Assembly (NCBI GenBank): GCA_943914835.1
Contig: CALUDO010000009.1
Span: 1 to 41,671 of the forward strand
DNA from: an uncultured Eremococcus sp.
Lineage (GTDB): Bacteria; Bacillota; Bacilli; Lactobacillales; Aerococcaceae
Length of the DNA stretch: 41,671 nucleotides
Reading direction: 5' to 3'
Shown here piece after piece: positions 23,231 through 32,176 of the stretch (the stretch's first letter is position 1; each line of letters starts with the position of its first letter). Below the pieces are notes generated by a model. That model was not told the origin of the DNA and ran no database searches. It saw nothing but the letters and a program-made list of their open reading frames with translations. Position numbers and translations under genes: made by a program.

Positions 23231-23983
23231 ATGCAAATTTCGGTTCATTCCAATATTGGAAGACGACGGTCCTCCAACCAGGATTACGCGGATTACTACA
23301 CATCTAAAGCTAAGCAAGTGCTTTTTATTCTTTGCGATGGCGTAGGTGGAAATCAAGCCGGAGATGTAGCCAGTAAAATGACAACTGAGTATATTGGTAA
23401 GGAATTTCAAAACATTGACCAAAGTCTAACCTGGCAAGCAGCTGAAACTTGGTTGATAGAGATTGTCGATGCTGTAAACCAAGAAATATATGACCTATCT
23501 CTGAGTAAAGATGAATATAAGGGCATGAGTACCACCTTAGTCATGGCCTTAGCGGCTGATGATCAATTAGTTATTTGCCACGTGGGTGATAGCCGAGCTT
23601 ATATTTTCAACGAGGAAGGCTTAAGCCAAGTGACTGATGATCATTCTTTGGTGAATGAACTAATTCGTTCAGGTGAAATTACTGAATTAGAGGGAGAGCA
23701 CCACCCTCAACGCAATATTGTAACTCAGGCCATTGGTGGCACAGAGCAGGTAGAATCTGAGATAAATCACTTTGATTTAAGTCAAGTTGATTATTTACTC
23801 TTATGCTCAGACGGTTTGAGCAATATGGTGAACCATAAGCAAATGTTAGAATACTTCAAATCCCACCAGTCTTTAGATACATTAGGTGAGGCTTTGATTG
23901 ATGCGGCTAATGAGGCTGGTGGAAGTGATAACATAACAGTTGTCCTAGCGTCTGACTTAATGAATGAGGAGGTGACTGATTAG
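23231..23983 (+). CDS. stp: PP2C-family serine/threonine phosphatase
   Basis: A 250-residue metal-dependent phosphatase that reverses the action of the adjacent PASTA kinase. Metal-binding and catalytic motifs are present: NQDYAD near 16-21, LCDGVGGNQAGD at 34-45, GDSRAYIF, LLCSDGLSNMV and GSDNITVVL. It is soluble and cytoplasmic. GAGGTG precedes the ATG. The stop codon TAG overlaps the GTG start of the kinase by one base, coupling the pair. Also called prpC or phpP in relatives. Confidence 0.95.
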   Translation: MQISVHSNIGRRRSSNQDYADYYTSKAKQVLFILCDGVGGNQAGDVASKMTTEYIGKEFQNIDQSLTWQAAETWLIEIVDAVNQEIYDLSLSKDEYKGMSTTLVMALAADDQLVICHVGDSRAYIFNEEGLSQVTDDHSLVNELIRSGEITELEGEHHPQRNIVTQAIGGTEQVESEINHFDLSQVDYLLLCSDGLSNMVNHKQMLEYFKSHQSLDTLGEALIDAANEAGGSDNITVVLASDLMNEEVTD

Positions 23984-25998
23984 TGGTAGATATTCATGAG
24001 AAATTATCTGGACGTTACAAAATTTTGACGCCTATCGGACAAGGTGGGATGGCCAATGTTTATTTAGCCCAGGACCTTATTTTAGATAGAGAAGTAGCGG
24101 TTAAAGTACTTCGTTTTGACTTTCAAGATAATCAAAATGCCATTAAACGTTTCCAAAGAGAAGCTATGTCGGCTAGTCAGTTACTTCATCATAATATTGT
24201 AGAAGTTTATGATGTTAGTGAAGAGAATGACCATCAATATATCGTAATGGAGTATGTAGATGGGACTGACTTGAAGTCTTATATTAAAGAACATGCCCCG
24301 ATTTCTTTGGAATTAGTAGTGAATATTATGGGACAAATTCTTTCTGCGATAAAGATTGCCCATCAACATAATATTATTCACCGTGACATTAAGCCCCAGA
24401 ATATTCTGATTACCAAAGATAATGAGGTGAAAATAACCGACTTTGGTATTGCCATTGCCTTATCAGATACCTCCATTACTCAAACCAATACTCTTTTGGG
24501 GTCAGTTCATTATCTTTCACCTGAGCAAGCTCGCGGGAATGCTGCCACAACTAAGTCTGATATCTATGCTTTAGGGGTCGTTCTATACGAATTAATTACT
24601 GGAATTGTACCTTTTGATGGAGAATCAGCGGTGTCCATTGCCTTAAAGCATTTTCAGAAACCCTTCCCTCGAATTAAAGATAAACTAGATTATGTACCAC
24701 AAAGTCTAGAAAATGTAGTTCTCAAGGCGACAGCTAAAACCCCAAGTGATCGCTATCAAAGTGTTGATGAAATGCTCCAAGATTTAAGGACCAGTTTATC
24801 GGCTAGTCGGATGAAGGAAAGCTTGTTCGTCCCCTCGAGTGAAAGTCAAGAGACAATGATTCTTAAACCAATTAAAACAGGTTCGACTTCAGAATCCAAC
24901 AAGAAAGCTGACTTAAAAAAGCCTGAACCACTAGATGAAGATTATGTGGTCTATGATCAAATTCAACCAGTAACCAAACCAAAATCCAATCGAACCATCA
25001 TTAAGGCTCTTTTATCTCTGCTTTTATTAATGCTTCTTGGTTTAGCCGCTTATTGGGTTATGGGACAGTCTTTCTTTAAAACATCTATTCCTGATGTGTC
25101 TAACCTAACACAGGCTGAGGCTATAAAGGAATTAGAAGAGGCCAAGTTTACTGTCAAGGAAACTAAGAAAACCTGGGATGAGCAGATTGCTGCTGGAAAT
25201 GCAGTCAAAACCGACCCTGAAGCAGGGAAACGTTTAGATTCCGGGTCAAGTGTCGATCTTTATATTTCGGATGGTAAGGAACCGGTAGTGATAAACGACT
25301 ATGTAGGAGAAGACTACGAACAAGTTCGGAGATCCTTGATGTCCTACGGCGATGGTCAGGAGGATTATGATAGTTTCATTGTTGAACGACGGGACTTATG
25401 GACCAATGACCCAAGTCAGGTTGGTAAGATACTAGATCAAAGTATTGATCCTGGTACAGCTGTAGTTCCCGGAGAGACTCAAATCACCTTTACTGTCGGG
25501 GTTCAATCAGATTCTGCTAGGATGCAAGATTTTTCAAATTTATCTTTTGAAATGGTCCAATCTTTTGCAGAAGCCTATGGTTTAGAGGTCTCAGAGACAT
25601 ATGCTAACGATGATTATATTCCAGAAGGCCAAGTTATTTCCCAGTCACCAGCAGTTGGTCGGGACTTGACACCGGGTGATCTTATTGAAGTGGTTGTATC
25701 TTCTGGCCCGAGCGAAGAATCTGTAGCTACTCAGAAGGTTCAGGTCTATCTAGAATATATTCCAACTTATGCTGAGAATGATCCAAATGAAACCAAACCA
25801 CTGGCTAATAAGATTCAAGTTTTTATCGGAGACTCGAATAAGAATATCAACCAAGTGGCCCGTGAATTTGAAATTACAGAGTCTCAAACGATTGAGTTAA
25901 CACTTTATATTAAGACAAATTCTGTGGGTCAATATCGTATACTTCGCGACGGTGACGTAGTTGAAGAAAGCAATGAAGTGTATCCTGAAGGGGAATAG
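23983..25998 (+). CDS. pknB: PASTA-domain serine/threonine protein kinase
   Basis: A 671-residue membrane kinase that senses peptidoglycan precursors or muropeptides and controls wall growth. The kinase domain (about 11-270) has GQGGMANVY, Lys41, HRDIKPQN at 133-140 and DFG at 153-155. A single transmembrane helix is at about 340-362. Three PASTA repeats follow (about 366-430, 431-505 and 506-575), then a C-terminal extension of about 90 residues of unknown role. The start is GTG, with GAGGAGGTG ahead. A terminator follows. Named stkP, prkC or stk1 in relatives. Confidence 0.95.
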   Translation: MVDIHEKLSGRYKILTPIGQGGMANVYLAQDLILDREVAVKVLRFDFQDNQNAIKRFQREAMSASQLLHHNIVEVYDVSEENDHQYIVMEYVDGTDLKSYIKEHAPISLELVVNIMGQILSAIKIAHQHNIIHRDIKPQNILITKDNEVKITDFGIAIALSDTSITQTNTLLGSVHYLSPEQARGNAATTKSDIYALGVVLYELITGIVPFDGESAVSIALKHFQKPFPRIKDKLDYVPQSLENVVLKATAKTPSDRYQSVDEMLQDLRTSLSASRMKESLFVPSSESQETMILKPIKTGSTSESNKKADLKKPEPLDEDYVVYDQIQPVTKPKSNRTIIKALLSLLLLMLLGLAAYWVMGQSFFKTSIPDVSNLTQAEAIKELEEAKFTVKETKKTWDEQIAAGNAVKTDPEAGKRLDSGSSVDLYISDGKEPVVINDYVGEDYEQVRRSLMSYGDGQEDYDSFIVERRDLWTNDPSQVGKILDQSIDPGTAVVPGETQITFTVGVQSDSARMQDFSNLSFEMVQSFAEAYGLEVSETYANDDYIPEGQVISQSPAVGRDLTPGDLIEVVVSSGPSEESVATQKVQVYLEYIPTYAENDPNETKPLANKIQVFIGDSNKNINQVAREFEITESQTIELTLYIKTNSVGQYRILRDGDVVEESNEVYPEGE

Positions 25999-26017
25999 AT
26001 AATCATACTTATTAAAG

Positions 26018-26053
26018 AAGCACCTGGCTATTGACTAGTTCAGGTGCTTTTTT
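26018..26053 (+). terminator. pknB terminator
   Basis: AAGCACCTG (26018-26026) pairs with CAGGTGCTT (26041-26049), followed by six Ts. Confidence 0.88.
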
Positions 26054-26155
26054 GACAACTTTTCTAAGAAGCGATGTGGGGAATTATTTAGTCCACGGTT
26101 TAAAAGTATTTAATGGATAAGAAAGTGGGAAGACCATGATTTCCCTGAGCTTCAA

Positions 26156-26164
26156 TGCTATAAT
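26156..26164 (+). promoter_or_regulatory. extended -10 promoter of rsgA-rpe-thiN
   Basis: TGCTATAAT (26156-26164) is an extended -10 with a perfect hexamer; the -35 region (about 26136) is weak. The predicted start is near 26171. Confidence 0.6.
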
Positions 26165-26195
26165 ATGGTGAAGAACATTAGAGAAGGGAATGCCT

Positions 26196-27104
26196 ATGAT
26201 CGAAAGAAAAATCGGGAGAATTCATAAGTCTCTAAGTGGTTTCTACGAAATCGTGTCAGAAGGGGACCGTTATATTAGTCGGGCTAAGGGCTTATTTCGC
26301 CACCAGAAAATAAAACCCCTGGTTGGAGATTGGGTTACCTTTGAAATTGATTTCGACCATATGGATTCTGACCAACGCTTAGTGGAGGTTCATGACCGGA
26401 AGAACCATTTACTTAGACCTCCCATTGCCAATGTAGATGCTGCCTTAGTAGTGACCTCTATGCTTGAACCAAATTTCTCTTATAATCTATTAAATAATTA
26501 TCTTGTTGCTTTAGAGATGGAAGATATAGAACCAATTATTATTTTAACCAAGCTTGATTTGCTTGAAGACGACCCATCTCCAGACTTCCTGGATTGGGAA
26601 CAGATCCAAGCCAGTTACCAAAAAATTGGCTACCCAGTCTTTACGGTAAATCCGAATCAAGACCTGGGAGAAGATGTTATGACTGTCTTTGAAGAAAACA
26701 AGACCTATGTAGTCATGGGACAGTCTGGAGCAGGAAAATCTACCTTACTCAACCGATTATTGCCAGAAGCTAAGATTGAGACGGGATCCATTAGTCAATC
26801 TTTAAATCGAGGCAGACATACAACACGTCAAGTAGCCCTTTATCCCTACCAGGGGGCTTTGCTGGCAGATACACCTGGTTTTTCGTCTTTAGATTTGACC
26901 CATATCGATAAATATAAACTGCAAATGGCTTATCCTGAAATATACCAAGCCCGTATCGGCTGTAAGTTCTCCTCTTGTCTGCATATTAATGAACCGAAAT
27001 GTCAAGTCAAAGATTTAGTCCATCAGGGAATGGTTGATGCTTCTCGGTATCAACATTATGTCGATTTATACCACCAAATCGACACCAAAAAACCTAAGTA
27101 TTAA
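26196..27104 (+). CDS. rsgA: ribosome small-subunit GTPase RsgA
   Basis: A 302-residue circularly permuted GTPase that checks late 30S assembly. An N-terminal OB-fold binds RNA. The G motifs run in permuted order: ILTKLDL (G4) comes before GQSGAGKSTL (G1) and DTPGFSS (G3). The zinc finger has the expected C-x4-C-x-H-x5-C (CKFSSCLH then EPKC). ATG 26196 is chosen over the ATG at 26190 because GAAGGG is too close to the latter. rpe follows 21 bases on. The pknB-rsgA-rpe-thiN order is standard in Firmicutes. Confidence 0.95.
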   Translation: MIERKIGRIHKSLSGFYEIVSEGDRYISRAKGLFRHQKIKPLVGDWVTFEIDFDHMDSDQRLVEVHDRKNHLLRPPIANVDAALVVTSMLEPNFSYNLLNNYLVALEMEDIEPIIILTKLDLLEDDPSPDFLDWEQIQASYQKIGYPVFTVNPNQDLGEDVMTVFEENKTYVVMGQSGAGKSTLLNRLLPEAKIETGSISQSLNRGRHTTRQVALYPYQGALLADTPGFSSLDLTHIDKYKLQMAYPEIYQARIGCKFSSCLHINEPKCQVKDLVHQGMVDASRYQHYVDLYHQIDTKKPKY

Positions 27105-27125
27105 GCTTATAAAGGAGATGTTTTT

Positions 27126-27797
27126 ATGTCTACTATTGCCCCATCGATTCTAAGTGCCGATTTCACTCAATTAGGTCAATCAATTCAAGCCATGGACCAG
27201 GCAGGCGCTGATTACTTTCATATAGATATAATGGATGGTAGATTTGTTCCAAATATTTCTTTCGGACCCATGGTTGCTAAACAAATACGTCCTTTAACTT
27301 CTAAGATTTTTGATTTCCACCTCATGGTCGACCAACCAGAAGCCTACCTTGAAATGGCGAGTCAAGCAGGGGCGGATATTATTACCATCCATGTGGAAGC
27401 GACCCGTCATAGCCATCAAGCCCTACAAACAATTCATAAACTTGGCCTTAAAGCAGGAATTGCCTTGAATCCTGGAACACCAGTCTCTGCCATCCAACCC
27501 CTCTTAAGACTGACAGACCTCGTTTTAGTAATGTCTGTCAATCCTGGTTTCGGTGGGCAGGATTTCATTCCTCAAAGTCTAGAAAAGATCAAAGAATTAG
27601 ATCAATTAAGAAAACAGAAAAATTATAAGTTTCAAATTGAAGTCGATGGTGGTATTAATCATCAAACGGGAGCGCAATGTAGTCAAGCAGGGGCTGATAT
27701 TCTAGTATCTGGATCCTACCTATTCGGTCAAGATGACTGGAAAGCGGCTATAAATCATTTCAAATTATTAGCTAAAACACCTTTAGAGGAGCTTTAA
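27126..27797 (+). CDS. rpe: ribulose-phosphate 3-epimerase
   Basis: A 223-residue TIM-barrel enzyme of the pentose phosphate pathway that interconverts ribulose 5-phosphate and xylulose 5-phosphate. Active-site segments are APSILSADF, HIDIMDGRFVPN, HLMV, MSVNPGFGGQ and VDGGI, which hold the metal ligands and the two catalytic aspartates. AAAGGAG lies 10 bases before the ATG. One base separates its stop from thiN. Confidence 0.97.
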   Translation: MSTIAPSILSADFTQLGQSIQAMDQAGADYFHIDIMDGRFVPNISFGPMVAKQIRPLTSKIFDFHLMVDQPEAYLEMASQAGADIITIHVEATRHSHQALQTIHKLGLKAGIALNPGTPVSAIQPLLRLTDLVLVMSVNPGFGGQDFIPQSLEKIKELDQLRKQKNYKFQIEVDGGINHQTGAQCSQAGADILVSGSYLFGQDDWKAAINHFKLLAKTPLEEL

Positions 27798-27798
27798 T

Positions 27799-28500
27799 AT
27801 GTTCTTACATGATTCTGAAGTTAGAGATATTGTGATTTGTGGAGGGGCTCCTGGTCTGAATCAAAACCAGCTCCAGGAATTCTTACATTGTCATCCTCAA
27901 GCCTATCTTATAGGTGTGGATGGAGGTAACTTGGCCTTACTCCAAAGTGATCTTCCACATATTGACTTGGCTTTAGGTGATTTCGATTCAGTCACTCAAG
28001 AACAATTTGAAGCTATTCAGGCCAAGTCTAAGAGGATGCAAAGGTATCAAGCTGAAAAAGATGATACGGATATGGAATTAGCCTTAAAAGTGGCTAGTCA
28101 AATGCAGGCAGAAGGAGAAGTAGTTGTAACTATTTTTGGCGGTATTGGCGGGCAACCCGGTCGTTTAGACCATTTGCTGGCTAATTTGTGGATGCTCATG
28201 GAAGATCGTTTCGCTAATCTACTCGGTAGACTGACTTTTGTTGAGGAAAAGGTAATTATAAAACAATTTGGTCCAGGTAAGTATTGTTTAGAAGATTTAA
28301 ATCAGTCACACTATTTATCCATTATTTCTATGACACCTGTGCGTCAATTAAGAATTGAAGGCGCTAAATATAATTTGCCAGCCACCGACTTTGCTTTCCC
28401 CAGGGCCTTGATTTCTAATGAGTATTTACCCAATGACACGATGATTAATATGGCCTTTGACCAGGGGATTGTCATGGTTCTTTGGGTGATTGAAGATTAG
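27799..28500 (+). CDS. thiN: thiamine pyrophosphokinase
   Basis: A 233-residue enzyme that makes thiamine diphosphate from thiamine and ATP, used by cells that import thiamine. Motifs are VDGGNLALL, LGDFDSV and KDDTDMELALKVA, followed by GGIGGQPGRLDHLLANLWM. The C-terminal domain binds the vitamin. AGGAG from the end of rpe serves as its binding site. It would work with a thiamine importer; the ThiT-like protein at 16.4 kb is a candidate. Confidence 0.93.
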   Translation: MFLHDSEVRDIVICGGAPGLNQNQLQEFLHCHPQAYLIGVDGGNLALLQSDLPHIDLALGDFDSVTQEQFEAIQAKSKRMQRYQAEKDDTDMELALKVASQMQAEGEVVVTIFGGIGGQPGRLDHLLANLWMLMEDRFANLLGRLTFVEEKVIIKQFGPGKYCLEDLNQSHYLSIISMTPVRQLRIEGAKYNLPATDFAFPRALISNEYLPNDTMINMAFDQGIVMVLWVIED

Positions 28501-28515
28501 GGGGGGAATATCAAA

Positions 28516-29472
28516 ATGCAAGCAGTGATAGCCTTGTATCAAGACGTGAAATCCGATCAATTAGAAAGGATTAAGAGCTTAGCCAAAGATTATCAAGTCA
28601 AAAATCCTGGAGACATAGATCTAGCAGATGATCCAAGGATTGAAATTATTTATGGCTGGGACGCGTCATTGACGGAGGACCGTCTAAGACAAATGACTCA
28701 ACTGAAATGGATTCAAAAAGATAGTGCCGGTCTTGATGCTATACCTGATTGGTTGAAAAATGATGGAAGCTATTTTGTGACCAGCCTGTCGGGTATCCAT
28801 GGTCAAGCTATTACCGAGACTGTCCTAGCTTACGTCTTATCCGTCTATCGAGGACTTGACCAGGCTCGGACCTTGCAAAGGAAAAGGGTATGGCAAGGAT
28901 TGGATCATTCTGTATATCGGTCATTAAATGATAAAACCATTCTAATCTATGGGACGGGTCATATTGGCAGTCGCTTGGCAGAAGTTTTCAAAGTTTTTGG
29001 AAGTCGGGTCCTAGGCGTGAATACATCGGGGCGACCGGTTGACAATTTTGATGATACATTTGTCCTAACTAAAGAAATGACCCTCCTTGATCAGGTAGAT
29101 ATCCTTATCAATGCCTTGCCGCTAACTAAGGATACCGACATGTATTTTTCTAGAAAGATTTTTGAAGCTATGAATCAGAATAGTTTGTTCATTAATATTG
29201 GTCGCGGTGGTTCTCTTGACCAAGAAGCGTTGTACCAGGCCTTAGTCAATAATGACATTGGTGGTGCTTATTTAGATGTTTTTGAACCAGAGCCTTTACC
29301 AGACACTTCCCCGCTTTGGGATATAGATGAGCTTTTGATTACACCTCATATGTCAGGGCAAGTAGAACATTTTAGAGACCAAGCATTTGATATTTTCTTT
29401 CCTAATTTACAGGCTTACCTTAAAAAGGGACAGCCAGAAATAAATATTTACCAAGCTGGTAGGGGATATTAA
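28516..29472 (+). CDS. D-isomer-specific 2-hydroxyacid dehydrogenase family protein
   Basis: A 318-residue NAD(P)-dependent oxidoreductase. The cofactor-binding loop YGTGHIGSRL is at 145-154. The catalytic residues are in place: Arg230 (NIGRGG), Glu257 (VFEPEP) and His278 (TPHMSG). The family reduces 2-keto acids or oxidises D-hydroxy acids; substrates include lactate, glycerate and phosphoglycerate, and cannot be chosen here. The dimerising LSGIHG region is also seen. A GGGGGG binding site precedes the ATG, 15 bases after thiN, so it extends the rsgA operon. This gene is not a usual member of that operon. Confidence 0.9.
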   Translation: MQAVIALYQDVKSDQLERIKSLAKDYQVKNPGDIDLADDPRIEIIYGWDASLTEDRLRQMTQLKWIQKDSAGLDAIPDWLKNDGSYFVTSLSGIHGQAITETVLAYVLSVYRGLDQARTLQRKRVWQGLDHSVYRSLNDKTILIYGTGHIGSRLAEVFKVFGSRVLGVNTSGRPVDNFDDTFVLTKEMTLLDQVDILINALPLTKDTDMYFSRKIFEAMNQNSLFINIGRGGSLDQEALYQALVNNDIGGAYLDVFEPEPLPDTSPLWDIDELLITPHMSGQVEHFRDQAFDIFFPNLQAYLKKGQPEINIYQAGRGY

Positions 29473-29489
29473 TTTATAAGATGGTACAA

Positions 29490-29523
29490 AAAAAGACGCG
29501 GTTCATGATGAACCACGTCTTTT
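29490..29523. terminator. bidirectional terminator
   Basis: AAAAGACG and GGTTCA (29491-29505) pair with TGAACC and CGTCTTTT (29509-29523), with one C-A mismatch. It lies between the dehydrogenase gene and rpmB, which converge. Confidence 0.88.
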
Positions 29524-29540
29524 CTATTTAATCATGTATA

Positions 29541-29729
29541 TTATACACGTTCGACTAGGCCAGATTTCAAGGCACGCGCAGAAACCCAAACACGTTTAGG
29601 TTTACCGTCAACCATAATCCGAACTTTTTGTAAGTTTGCTCCAAATTTACGTTTGCTTGAGTTTAGAGCGTGAGAACGAGTATTTCCAGATTTAGCTTTA
29701 CGTCCTGTATAGTAACATTCTTTAGCCAT
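29541..29729 (-). CDS. rpmB: 50S ribosomal protein L28
   Basis: A 62-residue basic ribosomal protein with the typical MAKECYYTGRKAKSGNTRSH start and the KRVWVSARALKSGLVERV end. The cysteine pair of zinc-type L28 is missing (only one Cys), so this is a C-minus form. GGAGG is seven bases before the ATG. It is monocistronic and divergent from the asp23-like gene, the common Firmicutes layout. Confidence 0.97.
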   Translation of the reverse strand: MAKECYYTGRKAKSGNTRSHALNSSKRKFGANLQKVRIMVDGKPKRVWVSARALKSGLVERV

Positions 29730-29754
29730 TGCGTTTCCTCCTTTGCTTTCGGGA

Positions 29755-29764
29755 GAGGGCCCTC
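29755..29764. repeat. GC-rich palindrome in the rpmB leader
   Basis: GAGGGCCCTC is perfectly palindromic and stands in an otherwise AT-rich leader about 25-35 bases upstream of the rpmB start codon. It could be a regulatory or RNA structural element; nothing more is visible. Confidence 0.4.
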
Positions 29765-29781
29765 CGTAATCATACCGTCAA

Positions 29782-29810
29782 ATTATACCAAAGCTAAAGA
29801 TGGGACGCAA
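29782..29810 (-). promoter_or_regulatory. rpmB promoter
   Basis: On the minus strand, TTGCGT (29810-29805), a 17-nt spacer and TATAAT (29787-29782) with an upstream TGG. Confidence 0.82.
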
Positions 29811-30009
29811 GTGTTTTTTTCTAGGAAGCAGCCGAGAATACAGCAACTTTTGGTTACCTTCTTCAAGAAGATGACTTGTTATATAGGCTGAGCTTTGCTA
29901 GACTATGGGATATTGTGAACGAATCGTAGCTAAGTTGGGTGGGTCTTAGATAGCCATCCTACTTTTAATGTTGTAAAATAAATTCAATAGATTAATAGGA
30001 GGAATAATT

Positions 30010-30369
30010 ATGGCCATTAAGATTCCAACAGAACAAGGACAAATTACTTTAAGTAATGAAGTCATCGCAACGGTCGTTGGTGCTGCTGTCACGGACAATT
30101 ATGGTGTTGTTGGGATGGTAAGTAAAAATCTCCTGCGTGATAATTTAATTGAAATTCTCAAAAAAGAAAATTATCAAAAAGGCATCGTCCTAACTCAAGA
30201 AAATGACTCAATTTCAGTCGATGTTTATATTCTAGTTACTTATGGCACTAAAATTTCGGTTATTTGTAAGAATATTCAAGAGACTGTTAAATACAACGTC
30301 GATCGTCTTCTGGGCTTTGAACCTAACTATGTTAATGTTCATGTTCAGGGAGTCAAGCTCGATTCATAA
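30010..30369 (+). CDS. Asp23/Gls24 family envelope stress protein (YloU-like)
   Basis: A 119-residue soluble protein of the Asp23 family. The core pattern GQITLSNEVIATVVGAAVTDNYGVVGM, split as usual into a strand and a helix, is followed by a second strand region (VDVYILVTYGTKI) and the ending VNVHVQGVKL. Some members bind near the membrane and respond to envelope stress; the exact role is unclear. Placed immediately upstream of fakA in nearly all Firmicutes. AGGAGG is eight or so bases before the ATG. Confidence 0.92.
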   Translation: MAIKIPTEQGQITLSNEVIATVVGAAVTDNYGVVGMVSKNLLRDNLIEILKKENYQKGIVLTQENDSISVDVYILVTYGTKISVICKNIQETVKYNVDRLLGFEPNYVNVHVQGVKLDS

Positions 30370-30404
30370 TTTTATAAGTAGACTGACCTAGAGGGGGATC
30401 ATCT

Positions 30405-32090
30405 TTGGAAATTAAAGAATTAAAAGCAAGAGAATTTAAAAAAATGGTGGCAGGTGGAGCCAAACGGTTAACTCAAAATGTTGATCTGATAAACTCTTTG
30501 AATGTCTTTCCAGTTCCAGATGGAGACACTGGCACAAATATGAATATGACCTTTACTTCTGGTCATGCTCACTTGGCAAAGTCTGACCTAAATCATGTAG
30601 GCAGCCTATCACAGGTTATGGCTAAGGGACTCTTAATGGGTGCTCGAGGTAATTCTGGAGTTATTTTGTCCCAGATTTTTAGAGGTTTCTCTAAGGCAAT
30701 TGAAGATCAAGCTAGCCTTGATGGAAGTCACTTTGCGGCTGCCTTTATTGGAGGTGTTGAATCCGCCTACAAGGCTGTGATGAAACCAGTTGAAGGAACT
30801 ATATTAACTGTGGCTAGAGAATCTGCCTTGGCTGGAGAAAGTCAAGCTAAGAAAACAGACGATCTGGTAGTGATCATGGAAGCTATTGTAAATGCAGGCC
30901 AGAAAGCACTGGATTCTACGCCTGATTTATTACCTGTACTTAAACAAGTGGGTGTCGTTGATTCTGGGGGGAAGGGTCTCCTAACCATATATCAAGGCTT
31001 CTTGTCTGCCTTGAAAGGGGAAGTGTTAGATGACACTGACTCAAGTATGTCAGAAAAATCTAAAGCGCATGCCCATGCAGTCTTTGACGAAGCGAATGAG
31101 AATCCCATGTCTATGGATGATATAACCTATGGCTATTGTACTGAAATTATGGTCCGCATAGGTGAGAATCCGACGACAAGTAAGACCTTTGATTATGAAG
31201 ACTTTCGCCAACGGTTAAATGCCATGGGAGATTCCCTTTTAGTGGTAGCAGATGATGAAATCATTAAAGTTCATGTCCACACCGAAAATCCTGGTAAGGT
31301 CTTTCAAATGGGGCAGGAGTATGGGGAACTGATTAAATTAAAAGTTGAAAACATGCGGGAACAAGTCCGAGCCTTAGAGAAAGAAGAGGATGCCATACAA
31401 GCGAGTCATCTTCAAACGCCAGCCAGTCCTAAGAAGAAAGTAGGAATATTAGCAGTGGCTGCCGGACAAGGAATCAGTGACCTATTCACTAGTTCAGGTG
31501 TGGATCATGTCCTAGCAGGGGGCCAAACGATGAATCCATCCACTGAGGATATTGTGAAGGCGATTGAAAGTATCCAAGCGGATTCTATTCTCATCTTACC
31601 TAATAACAAAAATATTATTATGGCAGCTGAGCAAGCGACGCAAGTAGTTGACCGGCCAGCGGCCGTTCTTACCACGACATCAATTCCTCAAGGACTATCC
31701 AGCTTAATTGCTTATAATCCTGAAGCAAGCTTAGATGAGAATAAGTCTGCTATGGAAGAAGCCATTGAGACGGTAGTTTCCGGACAAATTACTTATTCAA
31801 TCAGAGATACCGAGATTGACCAGGTCACGATTAAGAAAGATGATTTCATGGGAATCATCGACGGGAAAATTGTTTTAGCTCATTCAGACTTGCAAGAAAC
31901 ATTACTTGAAACGATTAGAACTATGACCCATGAGGATAGTGAAATTGCTACAATCTTAGTTGGTCAAGATGGAGATACAGGGATTGCGGAAGCTGTCTTG
32001 GAAATTCTAGAAGAAGATTACCCAGAAATGGAAGTTGATATTCTTCAAGGGGACCAACCTGTCTATCATTATATGATGTTTGTAGAATAA
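30405..32090 (+). CDS. fakA: fatty acid kinase, DAK2-domain catalytic subunit FakA
   Basis: A 561-residue cytoplasmic kinase that phosphorylates FakB-bound exogenous fatty acids, giving acyl-phosphate for phospholipid synthesis. The N-terminal DAK2/DhaL domain (about 1-200) holds the metal-ATP site NVFPVPDGDTGTNM near 29-42 and GARGNSGVILSQI. A middle DegV-like region and a C-terminal domain follow. The start is TTG 30405 with GAGGGGGA ahead; no ATG is near. plsX and acpP further on use the same acyl-phosphate route. A terminator stands before recG. Confidence 0.93.
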   Translation: MEIKELKAREFKKMVAGGAKRLTQNVDLINSLNVFPVPDGDTGTNMNMTFTSGHAHLAKSDLNHVGSLSQVMAKGLLMGARGNSGVILSQIFRGFSKAIEDQASLDGSHFAAAFIGGVESAYKAVMKPVEGTILTVARESALAGESQAKKTDDLVVIMEAIVNAGQKALDSTPDLLPVLKQVGVVDSGGKGLLTIYQGFLSALKGEVLDDTDSSMSEKSKAHAHAVFDEANENPMSMDDITYGYCTEIMVRIGENPTTSKTFDYEDFRQRLNAMGDSLLVVADDEIIKVHVHTENPGKVFQMGQEYGELIKLKVENMREQVRALEKEEDAIQASHLQTPASPKKKVGILAVAAGQGISDLFTSSGVDHVLAGGQTMNPSTEDIVKAIESIQADSILILPNNKNIIMAAEQATQVVDRPAAVLTTTSIPQGLSSLIAYNPEASLDENKSAMEEAIETVVSGQITYSIRDTEIDQVTIKKDDFMGIIDGKIVLAHSDLQETLLETIRTMTHEDSEIATILVGQDGDTGIAEAVLEILEEDYPEMEVDILQGDQPVYHYMMFVE

Positions 32091-32101
32091 GAATGAAAAA
32101 T

Positions 32102-32136
32102 GGAGAAAGAGTCCTTGGACTTATTTCTCCTTTTTT
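32102..32136 (+). terminator. terminator after fakA
   Basis: GGAGAAA and AGTCC (32102-32114) pair with GGACT and TTTCTCC (32117-32130), with a small internal loop, then six Ts. Confidence 0.78.
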
Positions 32137-32176
32137 AATAGATTTACAGCTATTGGATGAGTAAAGGAGGTGGCAT

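Noticed and set aside
27780..27799. TPP riboswitch for thiN
   Set aside because: The gap between rpe and thiN is one base, and nothing resembling a THI-box occurs there or before the S-component gene.
32137..32176. LexA box before recG
   Set aside because: No GAAC-N4-GTTC or close variant is present.
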